A DNA stretch of 64,000 nt from Alphaproteobacteria bacterium (GTDB lineage Bacteria; Pseudomonadota; Alphaproteobacteria; RF32; CAG-239), in contig JAGBLF010000006.1 in NCBI GenBank assembly GCA_017635595.1, positions 1 to 64,000 on the forward strand. The letters are read 5' to 3'. Below, one piece after another: positions 7,974-17,160 of the stretch (positions within the stretch are counted from its first letter, which is position 1; each line of letters opens with the position of its first letter). A program made the translations under genes and the position numbers. The notes under the pieces are model-generated. The model was not told the origin of the DNA. It saw nothing but the letters and a program-made list of their open reading frames with translations, and did no database searches.

Positions 7974-8798
7974 TTAAAATTCATTCAGAACTTCGGCACT
8001 TTCATGAGCGTTATCTAAATTAACCATTGCAATGGTATTATAACCGCCGTCTACGTGCAGAACTTCACCCGTTATGGCCGAACCTAAGTCCGAAAGAAGG
8101 CTTAAAGCCACATTACCGACTTCATTTTGGGTAACATTACGGCGTAACGGTGCGTTTAATTCGTTCCAACGCAAAATTGTACGGAAATCACCGATACCCG
8201 AAGCGGCTAAAGTTTTAATCGGGCCGGAAGAAATAGCATTAACACGAACCCCCTGCTTGCCCATATCAACAGCGGCATAACGAACCGAAGCTTCCAAAGC
8301 GGCTTTGGCAACACCCATAATATTGTAGTTTGGCAAAACGCGTTCCGAACCCAAATAAGTCAAAGTCACGATTGAACCGTTTTCGTTCATAATCGGCGAA
8401 GCGCAACGGCAGGCTTCCAAAAACGAATAGCAGGAAATATGCATAGTATTCAGGAAATTATCCAAAGTTGTATCAATTGTGCGCCCTCTTAACTGATCTT
8501 TATCGGAAAAAGCAATGGCGTGGACGACAAAGTCGATTTTTCCCCATTTTTCACCCAATTCCTTAAAGCAAGCTTCAACCGAAGCGGAATCGGTAACATC
8601 ACATTTAATCAAAAGCGGATTTGTCAGCTGTTCGGCCAAAGGTTTTACCCTTTTTTCAAGCATTTCGTTTTGATATGAAATTGCGATTTGAGCACCGTGT
8701 TCATTCAATGCCTGAGCAATACCCCATGCAATTGATTTATCATTTGCCAAACCCATAATCAGACCTTTTTTGCCGGCCATTAGTCTCTCTGCAGCCAT
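7974..8798 (-). CDS. fabI: Enoyl-[acyl-carrier-protein] reductase (NADH), FabI
   Basis: The 274-aa short-chain dehydrogenase-type enzyme performs the last reduction of each fatty-acid elongation cycle. The FabI-specific active site is clear: Tyr148, Tyr158 and Lys165 in YLGSERVLPNYNIMGVAK. The nucleotide-binding start GLIMGLANDKSIAWGIA and the C-terminal ITGEVLHVDGGYN are also typical. Length is normal for the family. ATG 8798 has AGGAAA seven bases upstream. An in-frame ATG at 8780 has a weaker context. The gene is single, ends at a strong terminator and is divergent from the yihY-like gene. Confidence 0.96.
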   Translation of the reverse strand: MAAERLMAGKKGLIMGLANDKSIAWGIAQALNEHGAQIAISYQNEMLEKRVKPLAEQLTNPLLIKCDVTDSASVEACFKELGEKWGKIDFVVHAIAFSDKDQLRGRTIDTTLDNFLNTMHISCYSFLEACRCASPIMNENGSIVTLTYLGSERVLPNYNIMGVAKAALEASVRYAAVDMGKQGVRVNAISSGPIKTLAASGIGDFRTILRWNELNAPLRRNVTQNEVGNVALSLLSDLGSAITGEVLHVDGGYNTIAMVNLDNAHESAEVLNEF

Positions 8799-8915
8799 AT
8801 TTATTTTCCTTTACTTTAAAATTTACTGGACTACTTCATATTTCAGAAGTATGTTACTGCACAGATACATATACAAATTTATTCGTTTTGTAAATCTTTT
8901 TTTGAAAGTTTTGAA

Positions 8916-9803
8916 ATGGTACAATGGCAAAATATTAATGATGTTAAGAAATTTATGCGTTTATTGTGGATATGTTTGTACACCCGTGTGCAGGAAACGA
9001 TGGTATTCAGCGTGGCATCTGCTTTAAGCTACACCACATTGCTGGCCGTTGTTCCGCTGTTTGCCATTGCATTATCGATTTTTGCGGCATTCCCGATGTA
9101 TGATGATATCCGTATGCAGGTGCAAAACTTTTTAATTCATTATTTCGTGCCGAACTTCGGTGAAAATGTTGAGCAATATATGCAAGAATTTATCGGTGCC
9201 ACCGCGCAACTGACCTCAATGGGAGTGATCGGATTGGCTGTGACGGCGATTTTACTGCTATACACCATTGAAAACAGTTTTAATTTTATATTTAAAGTAA
9301 AAAAACATCGTCGTTTATCTACAAAAATTACCATGTATTGGACTATTATCACGCTTTGTCCGCTATTGCTCGGCGTGGCTTTTTCGCTTAAAGGTTATTT
9401 GCTGACACTGCAATATTTTAAGCCGGACTATATTGTCGGCTACACGGCATTTACCACGATTATTTTGCCAAATTTATTTACGTTTGCGGTTTTATTGCTG
9501 TCATACCTCATTATCCCGAATAAAAAAATACGGCTTTCCAGTGCGCTTTGGGGCGCAGCAATTGCTTTTATATGCATGATTATTTTGCGTATCGGTTTCA
9601 GCTACTTTATTTCAATGAATATCACATACAAAACACTCTACGGAGCATTGGCCGTCATCCCTATTATGTTGGTATGGATGTACTCATGGTGGGCCGTTGT
9701 TTTATCAGGTGCCGTCATTACCGCCACGCTTGAAGACTTTAAAGGCAAACGGCGAATCTGGCGAAACAAATTATCTGCCGCCAAAGCCGAAAAATCAGTG
9801 TAA
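8916..9803 (+). CDS. YihY/BrkB-family inner-membrane protein
   Basis: The 295-aa protein has about six hydrophobic segments and the family core ASALSYTTLLAVVPLFAIALS near the N-terminus, then MGVIGLAVTAILLLYTIENSFN, and near the C-terminus LYGALAVIPIMLVWMYSWW. The family (formerly misnamed ribonuclease BN) is of uncertain function and has been linked to envelope stress or lipid transport. It stands alone on the plus strand, and its last 9 nt overlap the end of the convergent HD gene. Confidence 0.88.
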   Translation: MVQWQNINDVKKFMRLLWICLYTRVQETMVFSVASALSYTTLLAVVPLFAIALSIFAAFPMYDDIRMQVQNFLIHYFVPNFGENVEQYMQEFIGATAQLTSMGVIGLAVTAILLLYTIENSFNFIFKVKKHRRLSTKITMYWTIITLCPLLLGVAFSLKGYLLTLQYFKPDYIVGYTAFTTIILPNLFTFAVLLLSYLIIPNKKIRLSSALWGAAIAFICMIILRIGFSYFISMNITYKTLYGALAVIPIMLVWMYSWWAVVLSGAVITATLEDFKGKRRIWRNKLSAAKAEKSV

Positions 9804-10604
9804 ATAAGCTTTGTTTTTCAGCATATTGCGAATAACACCGGTATAGGCGGCAACAAAATCTTTATCGAGGCAATACGAAGCAACCAGCGTATATAATTTT
9901 TCCGGCACATTCAATTTTTCGCAAAAATCAATTGCCGCTTGATAGTTGGTATCGGCAAACCACGATAAATATGTTACAGCCGATGCGGCGCGATTCACAC
10001 GGTATTCACGTTTAACCAATACGCCGCTTAAGGCTTCCTGCTTCGCGGCTTCCGGAACATAGCCTTCATTTTCTTTTTTATCACCCAAAAACAGATAACG
10101 TATATCATCTTCATTGGCCAACATGTGTAAATTGGCGATTTTATCAGCATCACGAATAATAAAGCAGATTTTTTCGACTTCGTCACGCAAAGCTTCATTT
10201 GTAATACTTTTATATGCCGGATCATTATACAAATCTTCAATCATATGTCCGTGATGTTTAATCGGCAGCCATATCCGAATATCATTATAAGGCAACATAT
10301 TTTTCAGCAATTCGCCGCCGGCCTCACCGTGGTCATAACCTTTATCCCCGCGGTATAAATGAACAATTTCGGCAAAGCGACAAACGTCGTGCAACAGCAC
10401 AGCGGTTTTTACCAACTCGATAAACACGGCTGGTCTGGTTTTAAGCCACTCAATGTGGCGCACCAGATAGTTACCGGCACCGGCAACCTGCATCGAATGA
10501 CGCCATTTTTCCTTGGTAAATCCCACACAAAAAGGATTGTCAGAGACAATTTTTAAGCACTCATCATATTGATTTTTGAGTAAAACATAAGCTTCTTGCA
10601 ACAT
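9795..10604 (-). CDS. HD-domain phosphohydrolase
   Basis: The 269-aa protein has the metal ligands of the HD superfamily in order: His36 (WRHSMQ), His72-Asp73 (LLHDVCRF), the His117/118 cluster (IKHHGH) and Asp152 (IIRDADK). HD proteins hydrolyse phosphoesters, commonly nucleotides. The substrate cannot be told. ATG 10604 was chosen because GGAG sits 8 nt upstream. An ATG at 10631 lacks such a site. The C-terminal half is helical without a recognised domain. The stretch NPFCVGF near residue 25 recurs as KPFCVGF in the small protein at 17521-17886. Confidence 0.85.
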   Translation of the reverse strand: MLQEAYVLLKNQYDECLKIVSDNPFCVGFTKEKWRHSMQVAGAGNYLVRHIEWLKTRPAVFIELVKTAVLLHDVCRFAEIVHLYRGDKGYDHGEAGGELLKNMLPYNDIRIWLPIKHHGHMIEDLYNDPAYKSITNEALRDEVEKICFIIRDADKIANLHMLANEDDIRYLFLGDKKENEGYVPEAAKQEALSGVLVKREYRVNRAASAVTYLSWFADTNYQAAIDFCEKLNVPEKLYTLVASYCLDKDFVAAYTGVIRNMLKNKAYLH

Positions 10605-10696
10605 TTTTATAACTCCGTTTTTCTTGGGCATAGCACAGTCTGTCTCAAAAAACTATTAACTTTTTTAGTATAAGCAAAAAATTTTGCTTGCAATCA

Positions 10697-10711
10697 GAAC
10701 AAAAATAGAAC
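10697..10711 (+). promoter_or_regulatory. SOS (LexA) box upstream of recA
   Basis: GAAC-N7-GAAC matches the direct-repeat LexA operator known in Alphaproteobacteria (GTTC-N7-GTTC on the other strand). A TATACA hexamer at 10714-10719 lies immediately downstream and could be the recA -10, so bound LexA would block the promoter. Confidence 0.8.
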
Positions 10712-10807
10712 ACTATACATTTCAGCGGATAAAAAGATTCTTTGTTTGAATTTTTAGATAAAATGCCCGATAAAAGAAGAAAATAACTCTAACTTAAGGA
10801 TAAAAAT

Positions 10808-11839
10808 ATGGAAAAAGATAAAGCATTGGAAGCGGCCTTAAGCCAAATTGAACGCGCATTCGGAAAAGGTTCGATTATGCGCTTAGGTCAAAGCACCAAT
10901 ATCGATATCGAAGCGGTTTCAACCGGCTCTTTAGGTATTGATATTGCTCTCGGAATCGGCGGTATGCCTAAAGGTCGTATTGTTGAGATTTACGGTCCGG
11001 AAAGTTCCGGTAAAACGACCCTGGCATTGAGTGTTATTGCTCAATCGCAGAAAAAAGGCGGCACATGTGCATTTATCGATGCCGAACACGCTTTAGATCC
11101 GTCTTATGCCAAAAAAATCGGTGTTGATGTCGAAAACTTACTGATTTCACAACCGGATTCCGGTGAACAGGCTCTTGAAATTGCCGATACATTGGTTCGT
11201 TCGGGTGCTATTGACGTTATGGTTGTCGACTCGGTTGCCGCACTGGTTCCGAAGGCTGAACTTGAGGGTGAAATGGGCGATTCGCACATGGGCTTGCAAG
11301 CTCGCTTGATGAGTCAGGCTTTGCGTAAATTAACCTCGACGGTTGCTCGTTCAAATACACTTATAATCTTCATTAACCAAATCCGTATGAAAATCGGTGT
11401 TATGTTCGGCAATCCGGAAACAACGACCGGCGGTAATGCACTTAAATTCTATGCTTCGGTTCGTATGGATATTCGCCGAATCGGTGCCATTAAAGACAAA
11501 GAAGATGTTATCGGTTCGCAAACCCGCGTTAAAATCGTTAAAAACAAAGTTGCCCCGCCGTTTAAGACTGTTGATTTCGACATTATGTACGGCGAAGGCA
11601 TTTCCAAAACCGGTGAGCTGGTTGACTTAGGTGTTAAATCGGGCATTATCGATAAAGCCGGCGCATGGTTCTCATACAATGGTGAAAAAATCGGTCAAGG
11701 CCGTGAAAATGCCAAGAATTTCTTGAAAGAGAATCCGGCTATTGCCGACGAGATTGAAAACAAAATCCGTGCCGATGCCGGTCATCTGACAACCGAAATG
11801 ATTACAGATGATTCCGAATCTGAACCAATGGAAGATTAA
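10808..11839 (+). CDS. recA: Recombinase RecA
   Basis: The 343-aa protein is a full-length RecA, the ATP-dependent strand-exchange protein that also triggers LexA self-cleavage. Walker A GPESSGKT is at 63-70. The Walker B region is [13 protein letters not shown], and the L2-loop region [22 protein letters not shown] is intact. The acidic C-terminal tail ([10 protein letters not shown]) is typical. AAGGAT precedes the ATG. An SOS box lies about 100 nt upstream and a GC-rich terminator follows, so the gene is monocistronic and probably damage-inducible. Confidence 0.98.
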   Translation: MEKDKALEAALSQIERAFGKGSIMRLGQSTNIDIEAVSTGSLGIDIALGIGGMPKGRIVEIYGPESSGKTTLALSVIAQSQKKGGTCAFIDAEHALDPSYAKKIGVDVENLLISQPDSGEQALEIADTLVRSGAIDVMVVDSVAALVPKAELEGEMGDSHMGLQARLMSQALRKLTSTVARSNTLIIFINQIRMKIGVMFGNPETTTGGNALKFYASVRMDIRRIGAIKDKEDVIGSQTRVKIVKNKVAPPFKTVDFDIMYGEGISKTGELVDLGVKSGIIDKAGAWFSYNGEKIGQGRENAKNFLKENPAIADEIENKIRADAGHLTTEMITDDSESEPMED

Positions 11840-11857
11840 TCGGTTTATATAACATTC

Positions 11858-11887
11858 AACCCCGCCGCATAAATCGGCGGGGTTTAT
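11858..11887 (+). terminator. Terminator after recA
   Basis: AACCCCGCCG, loop CATAAAT, CGGCGGGGTTT followed by a T-rich run. Confidence 0.88.
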
Positions 11888-11953
11888 TTTTTATACTTTA
11901 TTTTAATCTATAAAAACTATAATGGAAATATAACTTAAACAACGGAGCCGTTA

Positions 11954-12397
11954 ATGTATAATTTTTATAATCCCATTGAGCTGACCGAAGCGCAAAAACT
12001 TGTATATATCCGCTTGTTAATTTATTTAACAAAATCGGACAGTGACATAGATGTTATGGAAAAACAGTTTATCAAAAACATGATACTGCGTTTTCAGTTA
12101 CCTCTGACGACTTTACAGAATCTGTCTTATCCGCAAAGCATTGACGATTTGTATGATACGGTCAAACCGATAATGCATAATCGCAAGATTGCCATTGACG
12201 TACTGCATTGTTTAAGATTTTCGGCTTCCGTTGACAGTGCTATCAATGAGAATGAGGTTAAAATCATCAATAACATCGCGCGTATTTTAGAAATTGATGA
12301 TGATACCATGTTGGTTATCAATAACTTTGTTTTTGATGAGTTACTGTTTTTAAAACAGGCTTGTATTGCACTGGAAGCCGATGAAGTCCGGTGTTAA
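11954..12397 (+). CDS. TerB-like helical protein
   Basis: A 147-aa, all-helical protein. Its pattern of hydrophobic helices with acidic pairs (YLTKSDSDIDVMEKQFI near 29-45, SASVDSAINENEVKIINNI near 90-110) resembles the TerB/DUF533 fold, where such acids bind a metal. The family is associated with envelope stress and tellurite-resistance proteins, but its function is undefined. GGAG lies 8 nt before the ATG. It is a single gene facing the decayed end of the glycosyltransferase cluster. The family call rests on pattern only. Confidence 0.6.
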   Translation: MYNFYNPIELTEAQKLVYIRLLIYLTKSDSDIDVMEKQFIKNMILRFQLPLTTLQNLSYPQSIDDLYDTVKPIMHNRKIAIDVLHCLRFSASVDSAINENEVKIINNIARILEIDDDTMLVINNFVFDELLFLKQACIALEADEVRC

Positions 12398-12412
12398 TCG
12401 ACATCACGTTTT

Positions 12413-12457
12413 TTAAAGTGATACATCAAAACACCCCGAAACAAAAACCTTTTTCAT
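12413..12457 (-). pseudogene. 14-codon stub of a cytidylyltransferase-like gene
   Basis: Directly after the stop of the GT2 fragment, an ATG with the shared GAGGA ribosome binding site opens MKKVFVSGCFDVSL and then a stop. VFVSGCFD is the characteristic start of TagD/RfaE-type nucleotidyltransferases, which continue with (L/V)LHSGH. Here the homology breaks off after the GCFDV residues. I read it as the 5' remnant of the next gene of the sugar cluster, cut by a deletion. Confidence 0.55.
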
Positions 12458-12458
12458 T

Positions 12459-13250
12459 TTATTTTTCCTCAACACTCAACAGCGGGATGAAATCGAAAAG
12501 TTTATAGCTTCGCGTTTTTGTCTTGATATTGTTGTCAAGAAACGCTTGCAATTTATCAGTATACTCAGCTTGATATGCTTTACTAAAACTTTTAAATAAA
12601 CTGACTGCACTGCCTCTATAAGATTTCAGATATTTTTCTCGAATAGATTCACTTATCGGCAGAGCAAAAACCAAATCAACAACCTTTTGGCAGATTTGCA
12701 GGTAATCACCATAGTGTTTATCCAAATTCTGCGTAACTTGTTCCGGATGTACCCGTCTGAAATAAAGAATTTCCTTGCAAATTCCGCATCGTTCGGCCGT
12801 CAATATGGCATGCGTAAAAAAGACATTATCTTCAAAAAATAAATGCGGCGGAAATTCGATATTATTCTTCCGTAAAAATTTTAGTTTATAGCAAGTCAAA
12901 CAAGAGCTGACTGCCATTTTGGTAATAAATTTTTTGCAATTTCTGTAATTAAAGCATTCAGCGTTAAAATTTTCCGGTAAATACCTAAAAGTATAATACG
13001 CGTTCTCTGTCAAATGATTTGTTCCGTGCTCGAAGTTAGTCCCTGAAAAAGAAAGCATATCCAAATCATTTTCTTGGGCTTGGTTATATAAAATTTCCAA
13101 GGTATCTTGCCTTATATAGTCATCAGCATCTAAGAAAAAAACATATTCTCCTTGAGCTACCTTCAAAGCATTATTGCGCGAACAAGACAACCCTTGATTT
13201 TCTTGATTGATGACCTTGATACGCTTATCTTCTTTAGCATATTTTAGCCA
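12459..13250 (-). pseudogene. 5'-truncated family 2 glycosyltransferase
   Basis: The frame encodes the middle and end of a GT2 enzyme. KYAKEDKRIKVINQENQGLS runs into CSRNNALKVAQGEYVFFLDADDY, which carries the DxD region. It continues to the shared tail KLFDFIPLLSVEEK. The usual opening (SVIIPVYN.., the catalytic IDDGSTD segment, about 60 residues) is absent. Upstream in frame there is only the tail of the preceding gene and a stop. The only ATG in the expected position (13251) is out of frame and ends after five codons. A TTG at 13190 could start a 243-aa fragment, but that would lack half of the nucleotide-binding fold. This looks like a deletion-made pseudogene. Confidence 0.75.
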
Positions 13251-13252
13251 TT

Positions 13253-15205
13253 CTATTTTTCCTCAATACTTAAAAGCGGAATAAAATCAAACAAATAATA
13301 CCGTATTATACGCGGTTCTTTATATTTCTTTATCTCTATTTCAATATTTCTTTTTATATCTGCGATTTTACTTAGCGGAAAAATTTGATATGGAGCTTTG
13401 ATTTTTTCAGTTATTGTATGCGGAATTTTCTTTCCGGCTATAACTGCCGATACAACATCTGTCCATTTTTTGTAAACATTCTCTTTATTATATTGTAATG
13501 TGCTTAAATAAGCCTCTTTAGCCATTTTTTTGCGTAATGTTTTATCTTTTATCATCATTTCTATTTTAGCGGCAAAATCCTGAATATTATCATCAGCCAA
13601 TAACCCGTTTTTACCATCAACAATTAATTCATTAACACCTGAACACCCCTTTAAACCAATCGCAGATAAGCCAACGCTTTGCGCCTCAACCAACCCCATA
13701 GGAAATCCCTCAAATAATGAAGGAAATACGCAAAAATCATAGTTTTGTAGTACTCGCAATGGTTCTTTTGTTATGCCCATAAAGTGAATTTGTCTTTCTA
13801 AATTCAGCTGTTTAACTTTTTCCTTAAGAATTTTTTCATAAACCGGCGGTTCGGATTGCCCGTAAATATCCAACTGCCAGTCAGGATATTTCTTAGAAAT
13901 TAGCGCAAAAGCATTAATCAAAAAATCGTGTCCTTTTCCCGAATCAATACGCGATAAGTACACCATTTTCTTCTGTTCAGTTTTTTCATCTTTCGGATTA
14001 TTTTCCGTTTTAATGGTGTTAGGAATGCATACGACCTGACTTTTTTTGATATAATCCGGAAGTAACGAATAGTACGATGGTAACAAAATTTGAGCGATAG
14101 TATTTTTGTAGTGCTCTTGTAAACCATTCTTAACAAATTCAGACTGAAAATAATGATCCGGACGCGAATGAAACATCAAAATCTTTGGAATAGCTTCATT
14201 TTTTGGAGTCCATTTTACATTAACATAGTCATGCGGAAAGAAAAATACCACTAAATCAGCCTTCTCCTCATCCACCAAAGTATTTAATGCTTGTGAAAAA
14301 CTGAAACCCTTATACTTATAGTATAAATTTGCAGAAGTAATACCCTCTTTCAAATATTGCGGATAAGCATTAACAGAAGAATACCAACAAGCTACGACAT
14401 CAAAATCTTTTGCCATTGCATTACAAAAATCGCCAAATACCGTAATAGCACCTCCGGTAACCGTAGCTACTTTGCTTAACCCAACAACAATTATTTTTTT
14501 ACGATTTTTGATTTGTTGTATTTCTTTGTCAGAATAATATGTCGAAATCACATCATTTCTTTCTTTTCGGGATAATTCGAAATTTGTACCGCTTATTCCT
14601 CCGTCATCAAAATCGGATATTATCCTATCAATATGCTGAAAAATAACACCATGACCACTAAAAATAACCCATTTTTCCCAATCGCTGACTATGCGATAAT
14701 TTTCATTATATAAACCATATTTATCAAATAATTCCCGTTTTATAAAAGATGACGGATGAGCAATATAATTCTTATAAAAAAAGCTCTTATCTACTGCATC
14801 GGTAAATGTAACTCTTCGCAAGAATTTATTTTTTCTCATCAGGTTCATATCACCATACAGAACATCTGCGTCGTATTTCTTATCAGCAAAAACTTTTTCC
14901 AAAATGCTATTATCCGTATAACAATCACCGCCGTTTAAAAAATGAAGCCACTTACCGCAAGCTCGCTTAATGCCTTTATTCATCGCATTATAAACACCTT
15001 TATCTTTTTCGGAGATAAAAACACTCATTCTGTCTTGATACCTCTTTAAGATATCTACTGTACCATCAGTCGAACCGCCATCCACCACAATCCACTCGAA
15101 ATCCTGCCACGTCTGGTTAACAATACTCTCACAAGTACGCTCAATTTCGTCTTTAATATTATAGCAAATCGTAATAATCGACAAGGTCGGCGTTTTCTTT
15201 TTCAT
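13253..15205 (-). CDS. Fused GT2-GT4 glycosyltransferase
   Basis: The 650-aa protein joins two enzymes. Residues 1-230 form a GT2 domain (LSIITICYNIKDEIERT, VVDGGSTDGTVDIL, FLNGGDCY). Residues from about 240 to 600 form a GT4 GT-B domain (VVGLSKVATVTGGA, YLSRIDSGKGHDFLI, FPSLFEGFPMGLVEAQS with the nucleotide-contacting ExxxE-like segment). Two linkages in LPS or capsule assembly could be made by one polypeptide. It ends in the shared tail YLFDFIPLLSIEEK. GAGGA from the previous gene's tail lies about 9 nt before the ATG, so translation is coupled within the operon. Sugars and linkages cannot be assigned. Confidence 0.88.
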   Translation of the reverse strand: MKKKTPTLSIITICYNIKDEIERTCESIVNQTWQDFEWIVVDGGSTDGTVDILKRYQDRMSVFISEKDKGVYNAMNKGIKRACGKWLHFLNGGDCYTDNSILEKVFADKKYDADVLYGDMNLMRKNKFLRRVTFTDAVDKSFFYKNYIAHPSSFIKRELFDKYGLYNENYRIVSDWEKWVIFSGHGVIFQHIDRIISDFDDGGISGTNFELSRKERNDVISTYYSDKEIQQIKNRKKIIVVGLSKVATVTGGAITVFGDFCNAMAKDFDVVACWYSSVNAYPQYLKEGITSANLYYKYKGFSFSQALNTLVDEEKADLVVFFFPHDYVNVKWTPKNEAIPKILMFHSRPDHYFQSEFVKNGLQEHYKNTIAQILLPSYYSLLPDYIKKSQVVCIPNTIKTENNPKDEKTEQKKMVYLSRIDSGKGHDFLINAFALISKKYPDWQLDIYGQSEPPVYEKILKEKVKQLNLERQIHFMGITKEPLRVLQNYDFCVFPSLFEGFPMGLVEAQSVGLSAIGLKGCSGVNELIVDGKNGLLADDNIQDFAAKIEMMIKDKTLRKKMAKEAYLSTLQYNKENVYKKWTDVVSAVIAGKKIPHTITEKIKAPYQIFPLSKIADIKRNIEIEIKKYKEPRIIRYYLFDFIPLLSIEEK

Positions 15206-15206
15206 T

Positions 15207-16241
15207 TTATTTTTCCTCGATACTCAACAGTGGTAAAAAGCCAAAAAGAGTATATTTCTTTACGGTCTTATCTGTAAATATTTTCCTAAAATATTTATAA
15301 TCAGCGCCGAGTACTTTTTTTGCTTTCAATGCGAAATATTGTTTTGCTTCTTCTCCACAAAGCCTCCATTCTCCTTTAGTATTCTCAAATAATTTTTGAG
15401 TAAAATAATGAAGTAATTCTGGTCTTTTGCTTTTGATAACTTTTTTCGCAGCCAAATATACATTAAGAATGCTGTGGTTTGATTTATCTCTATGAGCACT
15501 TATGGATGATGATGTATTAATTCTATAATGAACTAATACATCTGGGCAAATGCATATGCTCTGTGCAAGACTTAAAGCTACTATGGTAAAATACGCATCG
15601 TTGCAACTTTTACTACTTTGAAACCTTATTTTTTCCGCATTCACAAACTTCCTTGAAAAGATTTTATTCCATGCACAAGGAGTGGTCCAATTATAACAAT
15701 TGCTATGCAAACTGTTTATAACAAATGGCTTCTCCGGTAAATTATCCATATTTAAACAACATTTTTTTTCTAGATTATTTTGAGTTAAATTATCATAGAA
15801 AAAAGCTCCACATACACAGATATCCGCTTTATTTTGCTTAGCTTTCTGATACATTTTTTCCAGCATTTCCAGCTCAAAAAAGTCATCAGAATCTAAAAAG
15901 CTTAAATATTCTCCTTTTGCCACACTTAAACCTGCATTACGTGCCACTCCTGCATACAAATGCTTTTGGGCTATAATTGTAAACCTCTTGTCTTTTTTAG
16001 CGTATTCATACAGAATTTTTAGCGAATTATCTGTTGATCCGTCATCTATACAGATAATTTCTATTTCTTTCAATGTTTGATTAACTACGCTGTCTAAGCA
16101 TTCGTGCAAATATTTGTCAACATTATACACCGGAATGATTACACTGACTTTTGGAAGGTAATTGATTTTGTTTTGCATCAGAATCCCAGCTTGCGTCTCT
16201 GCTTCCCCTTCAGCATTTCTAACTATTATCTTTTTTTCCAT
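15207..16241 (-). CDS. Family 2 glycosyltransferase
   Basis: The 344-aa inverting GT2 enzyme has KVSVIIPVYNVDKYLHECL near 30-48, EIICIDDGSTDNSL and GEYLSFLDSDDFFE (DxD metal site). The roughly 30-residue charged N-terminal extension is unusual. The C-terminus carries the shared tail YTLFGFLPLLSIEEK. The start ATG at 16241 overlaps the TGA of the GT8 gene (TGATG), with GAGGA of that gene's tail codons just upstream, so ribosomes can re-initiate. It is probably one step in building a surface polysaccharide or LPS outer core. Confidence 0.88.
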   Translation of the reverse strand: MEKKIIVRNAEGEAETQAGILMQNKINYLPKVSVIIPVYNVDKYLHECLDSVVNQTLKEIEIICIDDGSTDNSLKILYEYAKKDKRFTIIAQKHLYAGVARNAGLSVAKGEYLSFLDSDDFFELEMLEKMYQKAKQNKADICVCGAFFYDNLTQNNLEKKCCLNMDNLPEKPFVINSLHSNCYNWTTPCAWNKIFSRKFVNAEKIRFQSSKSCNDAYFTIVALSLAQSICICPDVLVHYRINTSSSISAHRDKSNHSILNVYLAAKKVIKSKRPELLHYFTQKLFENTKGEWRLCGEEAKQYFALKAKKVLGADYKYFRKIFTDKTVKKYTLFGFLPLLSIEEK

Positions 16242-17155
16242 CACTTTTCCTCAATGCTCAACAGCGGCAATAGACCAAACAATTTATACTTCTTTATTGT
16301 TGTCCATTGATTTCCATACAGTCCTCTTATTGGATAGAATGCCGTTTTTTCCAATACACGCAAGAACTCATAGGAAAACGGTACTTTATCATTATTCCAC
16401 GGTTTTTTCCCTGTATAGTGGATAATAAAAGGATTATCAAAAGACGCTGCCAATTCCGGTGTCACTTTTCGTTGCTCCCATGCATGGCAACATACACAAT
16501 ATTTTAAGTCCAACTGTTTATATTTATTTGCAAAAATCATATTCATCACATCTAAATCCGGTGCCTTCAAATCATCCTTTCTTTCCAGTGTTTTTGCAAC
16601 CAGTTTATCTGCTATTTTGTGTTTACGCCAATACTCACCGCTGATAATAATATTTCCGGCGGCAAAATATTTATGTTTCGGATTTATGCCAAACAATTCT
16701 TTACGATATTCATGATTCCACGGAATATTGTATTTTACACCTGTTTCTTCGGTAACGGCAGCCAAACCTTTTTTTCCTAAATCAATATTGTAGTAATCCG
16801 CAATATCTCCCTTAAAAATAACATCAGAATCCGTGTATATAATTTTATCATATTGCGGTAACAAATCTGCTAAAAAATAACGTGAAAATGTTGAGGTACT
16901 GTAATGAAAGATATTAGGAAAACGATTCAAATCAAACTTATCCATATTGATGAAAGTCAAATTGAAATTTGAAAAATCTTTCAGTGATTTTTTTATCAAT
17001 TCTTTTTTGGCCGCCGAAATATCTTGATCCAACACATAAAAGTCTATTTTGGCTTTTGTATTTTCCAAAATCGAATAAAACAACGTCGCCACGCCAACAG
17101 CATATTTATCATTGCTTGCCGTAACAACCGGAATCATTTCTACATCTGTTTTCAT
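16241..17155 (-). CDS. Family 8 glycosyltransferase (LgtC/RfaJ type)
   Basis: The 304-aa retaining GT8 enzyme has IPVVTASNDKYAVGVATLFY at the start, the metal-binding DxD in KIIYTDSDVIF, AAGNIIISGEYWR, and a final FIIHYTGKKPWN that closes over the UDP-sugar. GT8 enzymes of this type add alpha-linked glucose or galactose to the LPS core. The tail KKYKLFGLLPLLSIEEK matches the other enzymes of this operon although GT8 and GT2 are unrelated folds. It is the second gene of the operon, five bases after the small leader gene. Confidence 0.9.
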   Translation of the reverse strand: MKTDVEMIPVVTASNDKYAVGVATLFYSILENTKAKIDFYVLDQDISAAKKELIKKSLKDFSNFNLTFINMDKFDLNRFPNIFHYSTSTFSRYFLADLLPQYDKIIYTDSDVIFKGDIADYYNIDLGKKGLAAVTEETGVKYNIPWNHEYRKELFGINPKHKYFAAGNIIISGEYWRKHKIADKLVAKTLERKDDLKAPDLDVMNMIFANKYKQLDLKYCVCCHAWEQRKVTPELAASFDNPFIIHYTGKKPWNNDKVPFSYEFLRVLEKTAFYPIRGLYGNQWTTIKKYKLFGLLPLLSIEEK

Positions 17156-17160
17156 ATTTT

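Noticed and set aside
13918-14136. Small reading frames inside the glycosyltransferase genes
   Set aside because: They lie wholly within recognised domains in other frames and show no start signals.
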